64,000 nucleotides of DNA from Apostichopus japonicus (taxonomy: Eukaryota > Echinodermata > Holothuroidea > Aspidochirotida > Stichopodidae). The stretch is taken from contig NC_092569.1 in NCBI RefSeq assembly GCF_037975245.1, positions 31,936,668 to 32,000,667 on the forward strand, given 5' to 3'. Positions 25,098-40,495 of this stretch are shown piece after piece. The translations under genes and the position numbers were made by a program. The notes under the pieces were generated by a model. That model was not told the origin of the DNA. It did no database searches and saw only the letters and a program-made list of their open reading frames with translations. Within the stretch, counting starts at the first letter, position 1. Each line of letters starts with the position of its first letter.

Positions 25098-25345
25098 GTA
25101 TGAATGTATTTTAGATCCTCCTGCAAGCAGGAACTCGCGAAGAAGCCTCATTGGCTTATCAAAACTGCAAGCTGACCGAAGTCAGTGTCTTACATTCATA
25201 TTTAACATTCATTATTATGAACTGTCAATTGTCAACAACTCTTTAACTGGACGACATACATTAATCTTGGAGTGACTCGAAGCGGGGACCTTATGATTGG
25301 AAGGCACCGACGTTAACCACTGAGCTAACACTCCTTTGTATGCTA
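25098..25345 (-). mobile_element. tRNA-derived SINE, copy 1
   Basis: Minus-strand head reads GGAGTGTTAGCTCAGTGGTT, with an A-box-like TAGCTCAGTGG, followed by a B-box-like TTCGAGTC and a CACTCC acceptor-stem partner. The body ends in CTTGCAGGAGGATCT. A close copy is at 39,026-39,262. The B box is damaged in this copy (GCTTCGAGTC). Confidence 0.82.
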
Positions 25346-26379
25346 GCTAACACTCCTCCAGTATTTATGGAGACCTACAGTATGCTGAGATTGGCCAGTT
25401 CTTTCAAATCAACGTTAAATAGAATTATTTTTCGTCAGAGTTTACATTGCAAACTGCAAGGAACAGTCCTTCCTCATTCAATTTTTCAACATTTAATATG
25501 TTCCTAAATTTGACCTTTTCCGAGAGACTTACCAGGCTTTTTAGGTTTGGAAAAGTTTCATGCAACGTCCTTGTTTTCTGTAGTTACTGCACAGTTTCAG
25601 TTTGTAATCAAAAGAGAGGTCTGTATCTAATGAAGAGCAAATCAACAATTTGTTGGAAGCGTTTTTTTTTTTCTTTCCAACTTAAATGGCCTGAACCATT
25701 TGGATGCAACTTGTTGTTTACACATTGGAAGAGATCTGGGAAAAACAACTCTATTGCATACATGTACCCACTGAGTATATATATTCCTTCCGCATGGAGA
25801 CTTTTCAATCGAGCCGGTCTAGTGGTTTGGATAAGTTCTAATTGGTTTCAGTTTTGTAATATATAATATATTGTAATATTGTAATATATAAAGCTGAAGG
25901 TACTTAAGTGGAAACATTTCTCAGGTGAACGCGTTTTGGAAGTTTGAAATTGATGATTCGCATTTAAGCATGGAATTCATTCTGATATACTGCTCAAAAA
26001 GTTTGACTTTGTTGGCAATGTTCCTCTTAGTTATGGTTTCATTTTCATGGTATACGGACAGATTCATGTGTAGGACACGCAGATCATGTGATAACAGCCA
26101 CATTCAGGCCCTGTGTGGGGCAGCTCATTAACTGCTGATGAAATCTGTGTAACAATTTTACCTGGGATTTCATCCTACACTTATTTTCCTCATCTTTGTA
26201 ATTTGGTTAAATTTCTTGAAGGAGAAAAACTGGAAAAGAATTGGTTAAATCCATCAAATAAATTTAAATTTAAATTTATTTAAAGCATGGGAAGAACCGG
26301 CTAGTGATTGTTTGAATCGGTCAAAAAAACTTTGAGCTGGAGTCCGTCTTTAATTCATTCTCGGAAAGACCATTACAAG

Positions 26380-26464
26380 ATGGCAGCAGCAACAGAACCG
26401 TTTTACTTTGTCTGTCAACCCTCACCTTCAAAGAATTCTCAATCTCTCGCAAATCGTCTTTCAG
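26380..26464 (+). CDS. PTK2: Candidate alternative 5' extension/first exon of FAK
   Basis: ATG in a favourable context (A at -3, G at +4) opens MAAATEPFYFVCQPSPSKNS and runs without stop or splice into the Y397 exon. The frame is open from 26,308, just after a TGA at 26,305. The normal acceptor at 26,463-26,464 fits the phase of the upstream exon, so this stretch is either intron that happens to be open or the start of a FERM-less product from an internal promoter. Confidence 0.35.
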
Positions 26465-26619
26465 TTTTATCCGACGACTACGCTGAGATTGTGGACGATG
26501 ACGATTACGCTCTTCCGGCCACGAAGGATTACGAGATTGCGAGAGAAGAGGTGTCCCTGATCGAGATTATCGGGGAGGGCCAGTTTGGAGATGTACACAA
26601 AGGAATCTTTAAAGATATG
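26465..26619 (+). CDS. PTK2: FAK exon: Tyr397-type site and kinase glycine loop
   Basis: Acceptor CGTCTTTCAG, entered in phase 1 (G plus TT gives Val); donor GTACGA; leaves in phase 0. The peptide begins VLSDDYAEIVDDDDYALP and includes the autophosphorylation tyrosine (human Y397), whose phosphorylated form recruits the Src SH2 domain. It continues into the kinase domain with GEGQFGDVHKG, the nucleotide-binding glycine loop. The reading frame stays open upstream of the acceptor as far as 26,308 and contains an ATG at 26,380, so a contiguous alternative first exon is possible (see findings). Confidence 0.93.
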
Positions 26620-28336
26620 GTACGACAATCTTGATATTTTTCGTTTTTTTTTCTTTAATATTTTTTTTTTTAATTTTAAAATTTTTTTAAATTTAAAATT
26701 TTTAATTCTTTAATTTTTTTTACTTTTTATTCGGTGGTAATTTCCTCTTACTAAGTACTAGTTTCCAACGGATTTAAATGTCACAACGTTATTTACGGAG
26801 AAAACATGTTACAGAAACCAGTGACTAGTTCAACTCAACATCAGCTGTACGCTTGTTATGCTGCTGGGATTTTAATAAACAAAAGGGGCAAAAATGCTGA
26901 CATTGATTGTAGTATTATAAATGATATGTATGTATTGTAGTAATCTATGATCATACATTATCAACTATACATATTTAAACTAGAGTGTGACAATAATATG
27001 GCGCACAGCTGTTAAAGATAAGTGTAGGGTCTTTTAACGCAAGAACTTTGTCAGTTAGGAGTTAAAACTCAAAAAAATAGTATTTTAGTAGAGGCTACAG
27101 TCTCGGGCCTCAGTTAGTCAAGAATACATAGACATTCAAAGGTTTGCAGGTGAACACTTTCCACTAATCCAGGAAGTTCAATCTCAGGAGGGGGGGGGGT
27201 GGGGGAAGGGGCTGTGATATCATCTGGGTAAATGCTCTTCAGAACCTTTACTTAGGCTATTAAAATCGTTTGTTGATTTATCCTTGAAACCTGATGGACA
27301 TTTGAAAGGTTTTGGTTTGCTGTTAAAATTCTCTTTACTTAGAATTTCATCAAAATGTATCCTTTTTGTTTAATTACTCTTTTTGCTTGTGAATAAATGA
27401 TCGACAAATTATAAAGAACAACAAAGACATTGTTAGCTGAAGTGTCATGATGACATCATCCATTCTGCTGTTGCCAGATGCAAAATATCACAAGATTTGA
27501 AAAATTCATATCTTCACAATATAAAATACTCGTACGAGGATGTGGTTTTTTGGCCTAAAGATTCAGAAAGTTTGCCAATCAATGTTGTTAAAGCAATCAA
27601 CTTCAGCCACCAGAAAATTCCTTAGAGCCAACAAATTCTTAAACTCACATAGACTTCTTAAAGGCATTGAAGACTCGCCCCAAACCGTGTGCGGCCATCT
27701 GAAAAGTTAACTTTCTGTTGCTTGCAAGTGACGTTTTGTTTGTGTTGCTACAAAATGCAGACAGTAATGAAACGTGATACCTTGTTATCTTTAGCTGGAC
27801 CTGAGATGTCCATCGCTGTGTTGTTTATACACTGTGCTGTGGGTATAGACCGCAGCTGTATGTACTGACTGTACACAAGTGTCTAATTACCGATGGTAGC
27901 AAGCTGTGTATTTTCTGGGATCGATGGTGGCGTCTAACACTTCTGTTACACCTCATTCGCAACTAGGTCAGATTACCGGCATTAGACGTTTCTTATTGCG
28001 CACGAGTCTTCACACCCTTTAAGTTAGTCACAGGGTTTGTACAGTTATGTGTGAATAATACATGAGGTGGTGAATGCAACTTTAAAAAGGACTGTGTTGT
28101 TGAAATATGTAGCCTTTTACTGTATGGCTTGTCTCCAGTGATGGAGTCTTGATTCATTTACAATTTATGAGTGTTGTTCAAACACTTAAAGCAATACTCT
28201 GTATTTCACCATTCAGTGTACAACAGTAAGTCACACATTAATCATTACATTTTAATTACTGGCTGAAGATTGCAAACATTTCCAGGCTTTTGTGTTTTCT
28301 CTCACATTTTTCTTGGCATGTAAATTTTGTTCACAG
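26620..28336. other. FAK intron
   Basis: Begins with an A/T homopolymer-rich stretch (26,640-26,730). It contains a TTAA MITE at 27,658-28,022. Nothing else recognised. Confidence 0.6.
27658..28022 (+). mobile_element. TTAA-flanked MITE, copy 3
   Basis: 365 bp with TTAA at each end. Termini TTAAAGGCATTGAAGACTCG and CGAGTCTTCACACCCTTTAA, as in copy 1. It is the copy closest to copy 1. Confidence 0.85.
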
Positions 28337-28421
28337 GAAGGCAACGATACAGAGGTGGCTATCAAAACTTGTAAAGTTGAAAGCACTGAGACGGTCGGAG
28401 AGAAATTCCTTGAAGAAGCCT
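28337..28421 (+). CDS. PTK2: FAK exon: kinase beta3 lysine and alphaC
   Basis: 85-nt exon, acceptor TTGTTCACAG, donor GTAAGT, phase 0 to phase 1. It reads EGNDTEVAIKTCKVESTETV then GEKFLEEA. VAIK carries the ATP-binding lysine (human K454). The glutamate of the alphaC helix that pairs with it lies in EKFLEEA. The loop before VAIK is shorter than in vertebrate FAK. Confidence 0.93.
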
Positions 28422-28716
28422 GTAAGTATTTTGCTGATTCTCAGCCATAATTGATAGAAAAGTGTTATTGTATTCTTCAGCTGAAAAGAACACTCAACAA
28501 TAAAAACTTTGTCGTATTGTTCTAAAGTCTCCCTTAAAAAGGGTATTGCATCAGTGGACTTTGCAGCAGTAATCATACCCTTAACACCGCTATAGAATGG
28601 TTAAACTCAACACTTACCCCCTCCCCCCCCCCCCCGAACCCAATAATAGTCCCAAAATCCCCTATAGGTGATAAGCCTGGTCCCAGGCACCAAACTGTAG
28701 TAATTGCTTCATGTTC

Positions 28717-28885
28717 CAATTGAGGACACCCTAGGTAACATTTTCTGAGAGCGTTGAGCAGACATACCTTCTAGTATTAATATTGAGGCGTGCTCTTCAA
28801 TTGAGGACACCCTAGGTAACATTTGCTGAGAGCGTTGAGCAGACATACCTTCTAGTATTAATATAGAGGCGTGCTCTTCAATTGA
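28717..28885. repeat. 81-bp tandem repeat, two full copies plus a partial
   Basis: CAATTGAGGACACCCTAGGT recurs at 28,717 and 28,798, and CAATTGAGGACAC again at 28,879. The period of 81 is a multiple of 3, which explains a repetitive minus-strand ORF (MLPRVSSIEEHASILILEGM). Confidence 0.95.
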
Positions 28886-29739
28886 GGACACACAATTATG
28901 AAAATTAAACTATCAAAGTATTAAAACCATTGTACAGTAGTTTTTGTGTGTTCTCACTGACTCTCTTTTTATCACAGCTCTCAAATGCAAGTACATATAT
29001 GTGTGTAGCACAATAACCTTTCTTCAATAGTGAAATGGAGAGGATTAAGTGGTCCTCTGCTCTTTTGCATATGTCAATAATTGTTGGCACTCAAAAAAAT
29101 TCAGTTTTACTTTTAAATGTGATATATTCTAATAGATTTCACTGATTAATTGTTTCGTGTGAGATGTGAGTCATAATCACTCGGCATCAGAAGGTGAAGT
29201 GAAATAGTTTTGTTCGATTTAGTTTCAAGGACTCGAGCCTCATTTACTGTACATGGAAAAGAAAGAGCAGTATAATTCCATCCTGTCAATGAAACAGAAA
29301 GAAATACAACACACAAACTGAGCAAATTGAAGCTACTCTACAAAGGCAGCTTGAAAGATTGCTCCCATTATAATTACATGTGTAGCAAATATAAATAATA
29401 ACATTAACTGCTTGAGCAGATGGGGAGGTAGCGTGGACCATTCCCTGGGAAGGGTAAAGATGCATGGAATAGAAAAAACTCTCAGGTACCAAATGGTATC
29501 TATTTTCTTCCAACACAACTTGGGCTGATTTGGAGTGAAAACAACCAAGGTTTCCAGCATTATGACTTTGGAAATGTGCTGGTGGTCATTATTGTAATCA
29601 AACTGAGAAATTATGTGCTAGGCCATTCCTAGGGTCTATATTCTTGCATATTATGCAGCATGCAAAAACTAATTTGGGTGTGATATTATACTCTGTTTAC
29701 ACAGACGTATCTATAAAAGTTAGGTGGAAAAAAATGTCA

Positions 29740-29945
29740 GAAAAAACATAGTCAGGGGAAGAAACATAGTCAAAACATAGTCAGCATAGTCAAAACATAG
29801 TCAGCATAGTCAAAACATAGTCAGCTTAGTCAGGAAAAAACATAGGGGAAAAACATAGTCAGTGAAAAAAACATAGTCATAGGGTGAAAAACATAGTCAA
29901 CATAGTTGTCAAATAGACAACTTAAAAAAACATAGTCACCCAAAG
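29740..29945. repeat. ACATAGTCA-rich low-complexity tract
   Basis: More than a dozen AAACATAGTCA/AGCATAGTCA words with variable spacers. Confidence 0.9.
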
Positions 29946-30072
29946 GAAAAACATGTGACTTGCATGTGACCTCCTTCACTATGCTGTCCTTAATGTACAC
30001 AACGGCAGCATAGTTTGTTGAATCTCGTCATCTTGTTGTTATAGCATTCATTTCCTTACCCTCGATAAATAA

Positions 30073-35168
<5,096 letters not shown>

Positions 35169-35271
35169 TGAAATTCTTATGGACGAACGGGAGCACAAAG
35201 AGTCACACCTCCAATCGGAAAACCGGCGAATCGCATCCATGTGGAACATCCCAGACGAGCCGCCCCCGAAG
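35169..35271 (+). CDS. PTK2: FAK exon: post-kinase linker, start of PR2
   Basis: 103-nt exon, acceptor CCTCCCTCCAG, donor GTACTA, phase 2 to phase 0. It reads NEILMDEREHKESHLQSENR then RIASMWNIPDEPPPK. It parallels vertebrate ILEEEKAQQEER to SDEAPPK. The final EPPPK is the first half of the PR2 motif, which in vertebrates binds p130Cas-type SH3 domains. An intron splits the motif. Confidence 0.9.
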
Positions 35272-36872
35272 GTACTAGAGATTACCCATCATGCATGCGC
35301 ACTGTACCGCCTTTATTCATGTCCATTACACATTCATCTCCGTTCATTCTCATTAATATTCATGATCAACTTTGAAGAAGGAACTTTCTCTAACAAAGTA
35401 ACCTTGAATGAAAATGCAAGGGATTGTGCCTGGTCTTGAGGGCATAGTAGTATTTTTCTATTTTTATCATGTTTTGGCTTCGAATATTTTTAGTCTTATC
35501 GATCAAGAGAATATAACATACAGAATGTATTTATCTGGAAATTTATGCGGAAAGAAGGAAGATGCATTTACTTCAATCGATTATAAATTATGTAAAATAT
35601 GTAAATAGGATCAATTAAAATGAACATATGAAAAACAAATCAAATTGCTGTAAGTTTGCTTCTTGATTGACAAACATACCACCGCTGATTGCTAGCTATC
35701 TGTGGTAGTGTAATAGTTATTGTCAAATTTGAACAAAAAAAATGGAAAAAGAAATGATAAACTTTTGATTCATTTTAGTTTGTTATTTCCTTGCACGCCA
35801 TTGCAAGTTTAGATCTTATGTTGAATAGGTATTGTCACTACTGGAAGTTATTTATCAAATTTGCCTCGGTCATAACAGGGTTACCCGCTTGCATTGCTCT
35901 TTAAATCAGCTTTCAAAGTTTTAAATTCCAATGACTCAGCAGTTCTGCCATGATAGGTTATATTAATTTATGATAACTATATTAAAGTGGTATATGATGG
36001 TCTGCTGTTGGTTAATTTCAGTACCTAATTGTCTGAACATTTAGGAAATAAAGATTTAATTTTAAACTTCTTTTTGATGACCCAATATGTTAGAATCATA
36101 CTACACATGGAAACGTCCTTTCATCTTCTATTAACACCCTACCCCATTTGAATAAAAACCTGCTGCTCAGATGAACGAGATAACATTAGTCTCATAGCTC
36201 AGTGAAATCCTCATTTTTCAATACTTGCCTTTAAAAGAAAAATGTGAGTAGTATTACCATTGTAGTCACAAAAACAGATGAAATTGTTTAAAAAATATCT
36301 TCAGCACTGTTGTAGAATAGATGAAAAAACCAAACTTTACGCCCATCTGTAAAAAGAAGAACCTGTATCGGTCGGTTTTGTCTTGTCACTGTCGTCCACA
36401 AAATCATGTACAGCACGCCACAGTCAGCAGGGAATAATTGCCGGTTGACATTTCTGTAGCAGTTTCAAAGGCTATGAATTTGGTCTCAGATTGACAACAA
36501 ACAAAAAAACCCAAGAAAATATGGTTTTTGTGTGTAAAACTGCTATCACAATTTGCCACTAACATAAAGTGTTGACTATTATTTGACAGAAAAAAAGCAC
36601 AACCCAAGAAACTATGGTTTGTTGTGTGTGTAAAACTGCTATCACAATTTGCCACTTGCATAGCGAGTTGACTATTACTTGCGTATCATATTGCGATACC
36701 GTATAAATTGTTCCTTGTAACAGTCTGTAGATCTCTCCAATGTCAAATTACATGCCACTCATCCAAAGCCATCCACCTATTATATATATATATATATAAC
36801 ATCTCTTCAGCACCATTTTCACTAGCGAAAACTCATCATTTTTCTCCTCTCCCACTAATGCACCACCGTTAG
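35272..36872. other. FAK intron
   Basis: Contains a ~115-bp imperfect tandem duplication at about 36,500-36,685 (AAAACTGCTATCACAATTTG twice) and a small TA run at 36,780-36,798. Nothing else recognised. Confidence 0.6.
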
Positions 36873-37001
36873 CCTTCACGGCCGGGGTTTCCTACCTACC
36901 CTGGCCCCTCTTTGCACTCTGACACCAACCTACCTACTGGAGCCAAAGCGCCTTATCATCACTCCGACCCAGAAACTATCCACAGACCATCCAGCTATGA
37001 G
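36873..37001 (+). CDS. PTK2: FAK exon: PR2 completion and Pro/Ser-rich linker
   Basis: 129-nt exon with no internal ATG. Acceptor CACCGTTAG, donor GTAAAA, phase 0 to phase 0. It reads PSRPGFPTYPGPSLHSDTNL then PTGAKAPYHHSDPETIHRPS and SYE. Joined to the previous exon it restores PPPKPSRPG, as in vertebrate FAK PPKPSRPG. Codon use (CGG CCG GGG, CCC) is richer in GC than the surrounding intron. The acceptor has a weak pyrimidine tract, so the left boundary rests mostly on homology. Confidence 0.85.
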
Positions 37002-38812
37002 GTAAAAGTGGTTGTGCAAGTTACAAATTTGAAAAAGTTAGTTTGAACTAGGGTGAACTGGTAGATTGAGAGTACCATCAAAGATGTCAACTATTTATCA
37101 AATAATCCTGACTATCAATATTTAATTAAACTCATCATTTTTTTTCTGTTTTCAAGCCTTTTATTTAACTGTAGAGAATTGCGAGTATTAATTTTGGTGC
37201 AGAAACACAAAAAAAAATCATAAAGCAGCTTTTTGAGTTGATTTTGAGATATCAGTTAATGAATATTCGTGACTAAAAGCCAATAAAAATGAAGATACTG
37301 AACTTGACTATCAAGTATCATTTCAATTTATTTAAATTATATCTGAGAATATTAAAAAAAGTCCTGCAAGTTTGCTTTGTACATGTGATTTACACCTTTG
37401 ACAAAAATAGTGTCTTGCTAAAGAAGATGTTGAGAATCCAATCAAATTCATAAACTATTTACTGGTTAAGCCTTCGAATAGGGATACAAACCCTCAAAAT
37501 GGCGTCTAAGTACATCAGTTGTAACCCTTTCTTTGGGTAACACTTTGCGTAAAACTATCTCCCCTAATTTTCCTTCTTTCGACCTTCCATATTGATTTAG
37601 TAAAACATTAACCTTTCCCTCTGGAAGAGCAACATTTTTTCTGTAGTATGAAAATTTCTCACACTCTATTATTAATAAATCCATTCATGTACTAACCAAG
37701 GCAGTCTACCCACAAAATGCAGATAAAAATATGCTGACTTGAACCCAGACAAGCAGTCATTAATTAAATGATAAAGTTTTCTTCCATAGATTACAACCAA
37801 CCAATGCTATTTGTGTTTGACACTAAACAATATTCTAAGTGGGTCTGTGACATCACAACTATGTTGCAAATTGGAGCAACTTTACTACCAGTAATGGCCC
37901 TCATAAGGACCCAAAACCTTACTGCAATATAGACGAAAGTAGTTATCTTGAGACAGAGTACCGGGAAAAAAATCTAGCCACCCTGGATACTAATTGGTTT
38001 CAACTTTTGTCCTTCCATGAAACCAGGCTTCACTCATTATTTTTGAGGTACACCCAAAATAAACCTGAAATAAATAGAGGAAAAATAAGAAAAATTAAAA
38101 TAGCAAGTCATCCCATTCTGAGTGTTGTTTAAAATATCGTAGACATTTTTTTCGATCAATTATATAATTTACTAAGAGCACTCTTGTAGGGTGATATGAG
38201 GTGATTTTTAATAATAATGATTATATTTATGATTAATATCTAATCCTCTTTTTGTTGAATTGTTTGCTAATATTCATGTCTTGAGTATTAAGATAGCTAT
38301 ATACTTCATGTAAACCTAAATTCCTTATCCGTTAAAAGTGCAGAGACTAAAAAATGAAAAAGGCGACTTGTTAATTTAAGAGAAGCATTTGACATTCGGT
38401 GTCATGAACTAGTGAGCAATCCAGAGACTTGATGGACATTAAAATTCATTGAATATTATTCTGCATGCATGCTGGCCGTTTCAGAGTGATTCCACGACTT
38501 GGACACAGACACCTGAAGTTTCTTACATATGTTACAATATCATGCAAATTCAGGTTTGATAAAAAATGACAGCCAGGTGAGAGGTAAAAGAACGTTTTTG
38601 ATTTGCTTTAACATGCAAACACGCTTGTCCATCGCCATGTATACACATACACAAATCATGTCCAGTAGTTCATGTCTGCTTCAAATTGAAACTTGAAAGA
38701 ATCACAGAGCAATTATCAATATTTCATCTTCACAATCTTTTGACTTGCGGAAGTATGAAGATATATATTGCTATCATGATTCTTAATCTGCGTTTGAATC
38801 CACCCAAAGCAG
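37002..38812. other. FAK intron with an unassigned minus-strand ORF
   Basis: The minus-strand frame 37,466-37,684 reads MDLLIIECEKFSYYRKNVAL then PEGKVNVLLNQYGRSKEGKL, ending in FEGLYPYSKA. Its composition looks like protein rather than noise, but I cannot name a family. It may be a transposon remnant. No splice context was found. Confidence 0.4.
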
Positions 38813-38959
38813 GAGCACTTAATGATGGAGAGGCAGAAACAGGAACAAGAAGCCGAGGAAAACATATTAAGGATGAAGAAGATGGAGCACCAGCTACGAA
38901 AGCAGAGACTGGAATCAGAGGCAGACTCACAGTGGCTGGCTACCAACGAGCAAACATTG
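38813..38959 (+). CDS. PTK2: FAK exon: charged helical linker
   Basis: 147-nt exon, donor GTGAGT, phase 0 to phase 0. It begins EHLMMERQKQEQEAEENILR and continues MKKMEHQLRKQRLESEADSQ then WLATNEQTL. It matches the vertebrate segment HLMEERLIRQQQEMEEDQRWL and is probably helical or coiled coil. The acceptor is AAGCAG, a tandem NAGNAG site, so a form starting at 38,810 with one extra Gln is equally in frame. The longest ORF here (ALNDGEAETG) is a wrong-frame shadow. Confidence 0.88.
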
Positions 38960-38982
38960 GTGAGTATAAACATTTATTGATG

Positions 38983-39030
38983 TATTTATGTATGTATGTA
39001 TGTATGTATGTATGTATGTATGTATGTATG
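38983..39030. repeat. (ATGT)n microsatellite at the SINE tail
   Basis: About eleven ATGT units directly abut the 3' end of SINE copy 2 (read on the minus strand), as expected for a SINE whose tail seeds a microsatellite. Confidence 0.95.
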
Positions 39031-39262
39031 TATTTTAGATCCTCCTGCAAGCAGGAACTCGCAAAGAAGCCTCATTGGCTTATCAAAGCCGCGAGCTGAC
39101 CGAAGTCAGTCTCTTAGATTCATATTTTAACGTTCATGATTATGAACTGTCAATTGTCAACAACTCTGTAACTGGACGACATACATTAATCTTGGAGTGA
39201 CTCGAACCGGGGACCTTATGATTGGAAGGCACCGGCATTAACCACTGAGCTAACACTCCACA
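39026..39262 (-). mobile_element. tRNA-derived SINE, copy 2
   Basis: Minus strand begins GGAGTGTTAGCTCAGTGGTT, then AATGCCGGTGCCTTCC, then CCCCGGTTCGAGTCACTCC. The A box, B box and acceptor-stem pairing (GGAGTG with CACTCC) are intact, so the tRNA origin is clear. The body is shared with the copy at 25,098. Confidence 0.88.
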
Positions 39263-39795
39263 AGAGTGTTAATGACTGTGTTAATGAATGTTAATGACTT
39301 GAAAATATCAGTTTCAGAATTTACATTGATCATAAAAAAAAAAAACAATTGACAATATTAGGGGCTTAATTAAAGTTGCCCTGCAAGAGGAAAAAAATAA
39401 CAGTGAGGTTACTCTTTTAACTTCTTACATCCTTCGTGGTAACGCTCGCTGTTTTCATATGAAATCAAATTGACTAGAACCAATCGGACACTTCATTTTA
39501 ATGGCCTGCCTATACCAAGCAGATTGCTTGTATTATGTCTCCAGATTTTCTGCTTTTTTTTTGCCAGGTATCCCCACCCAATCCTTCCTGTCCTCCTCAG
39601 GCATTTTTCACTACTCCTACCTTCATCCACTTTATTTTGTTGTGGTCACATATTATCTTGCTGGTCACTGTTGATGTGCAAGTCTCTTCAGCCGTTTATT
39701 TCCTATGTTACAAACCTCTTGTCACTCATGTTTTAAAATGGCTTCATTTCTTGTGAATCATACTGTGTTCATTTTGATTTGCTTTTCCTCCACAG

Positions 39796-39861
39796 AGACC
39801 GGACTTTCATGGCGCAGATGAGGAGGACGATGGCTCTGAATCTATCAATGGTACAAATGAT
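39796..39861 (+). CDS. PTK2: FAK exon: acidic linker
   Basis: 66-nt exon, acceptor TTTTCCTCCACAG, donor GTAAGT, phase 0 to phase 0. It reads RPDFHGADEEDDGSESINGT then ND. There is no close vertebrate match beyond a general parallel to the SIDREDGS region. Evidence is strong splice sites, open frame, phase compatibility and order between recognised exons. Confidence 0.7.
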
Positions 39862-40180
39862 GTAAGTTAAGGGGTCCAGGGGATGGGGGGGGTGGGGGAG
39901 GGTGTTTTTCTAGACAATATTCAGCTTCACATCAGCTTTATACAGCTTGTTTTCATAATTGTGCAATGTTCCATACAAACCCTATGTATTTTATAGTCTC
40001 TTCCATAAGTGGTTGGCTGGTTTTTGAGCTATGTTGATGTTGGCTGGAGTAGAGTACAAGAGTTAACAAACTGTGTTCTGAGTATGCGGTCCATATTATA
40101 CATGTATAGAAATGATCAGATTACATGAGAACTAATACTGTAGTCATATCAATTTAAAATATATCATTGCTCAATTACAG

Positions 40181-40232
40181 ACTCCGTCTAGCCACCATTC
40201 TGACCCTGCGTACCAGTCCGGACAAGCCCAGG
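40181..40232 (+). CDS. PTK2: FAK exon: short linker before the D/G repeat
   Basis: 52-nt minimum exon, acceptor GCTCAATTACAG, donor GTAAGC, phase 0 to phase 1. It reads TPSSHHSDPAYQSGQAQ plus a split Gly that the exon at 41,380 completes. The YQ...GKP pattern resembles vertebrate HIYQPVGKPDP if translation runs past the donor. The frame stays open beyond the donor through a long GAT/GGT repeat to a stop at 40,496-40,498, so the true 3' end of this exon may lie further right. Confidence 0.65.
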
Positions 40233-40244
40233 GTAAGCCTGTTA

Positions 40245-40495
40245 CACCCGTTGATGATGATGGTGATGGTGAAGATGGTGGTGAAGATAATGATGGTGGT
40301 GGTGGTGATGATGATAATGATGACGATGATGATGGTGATATTGATGGTGATGATGATGATGATGATGATGGTGGTGATGATTATGATGGTGTTGGTGGTG
40401 GTGGTAGTGGTGATGATGATAATGGTGATGGTGAAGATGATGATAATGGGGATGGTCATGATGATGGTGGTGATCATGATGATGATGGCAGAAAT
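40245..40495 (+). repeat. (GAT/GGT)n imperfect triplet repeat in the FAK reading frame
   Basis: About 80 triplets of GAT, GGT, GAA and AAT. In the frame of the preceding FAK exon it reads Asp/Gly-rich with occasional Glu and Asn, from GKPVTPVDDDGDGEDGG to a TAA at 40,496. Other frames give Met-rich and, on the minus strand, His-rich shadows. Confidence 0.93.

Larger units (their letters stand above)
18364..26464. other. FAK intron, repeat-rich
   Basis: About 8 kb carrying a 148-bp higher-order satellite, a palindrome-rich array, a 29-bp array, a hairpin, a 0.9-kb tandem duplication, a LINE-associated repeat and a SINE. No FAK exon was found. Segment 23,400-24,450 is otherwise featureless apart from a possible diverged SINE-like block near 24,040-24,220 that I cannot assign. 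Confidence 0.6.
38960..39795. other. FAK intron with SINE and ATGT microsatellite
   Basis: Holds the (ATGT)n run and SINE copy 2. The remainder is AT-rich with nothing recognised. Confidence 0.6.

Noticed and set aside
25447-25866. 139-codon plus-strand ORF
   Set aside because: No recognisable domain, low-complexity Phe/Ser-rich translation, no splice or homology support.
38481-38549. Possible extra FAK exon reading SDSTTWTQTPE between a TTTCAG and a GTTTCT or GTTTGA donor
   Set aside because: Phase 0 would fit, but the donors are poor, the peptide has no FAK similarity and the flanking exons already join in frame.
39198-39262. Genuine tRNA gene on the minus strand
   Set aside because: A and B boxes and acceptor pairing are present, but the anticodon loop is the wrong size and the unit continues into a SINE body with a second dispersed copy.
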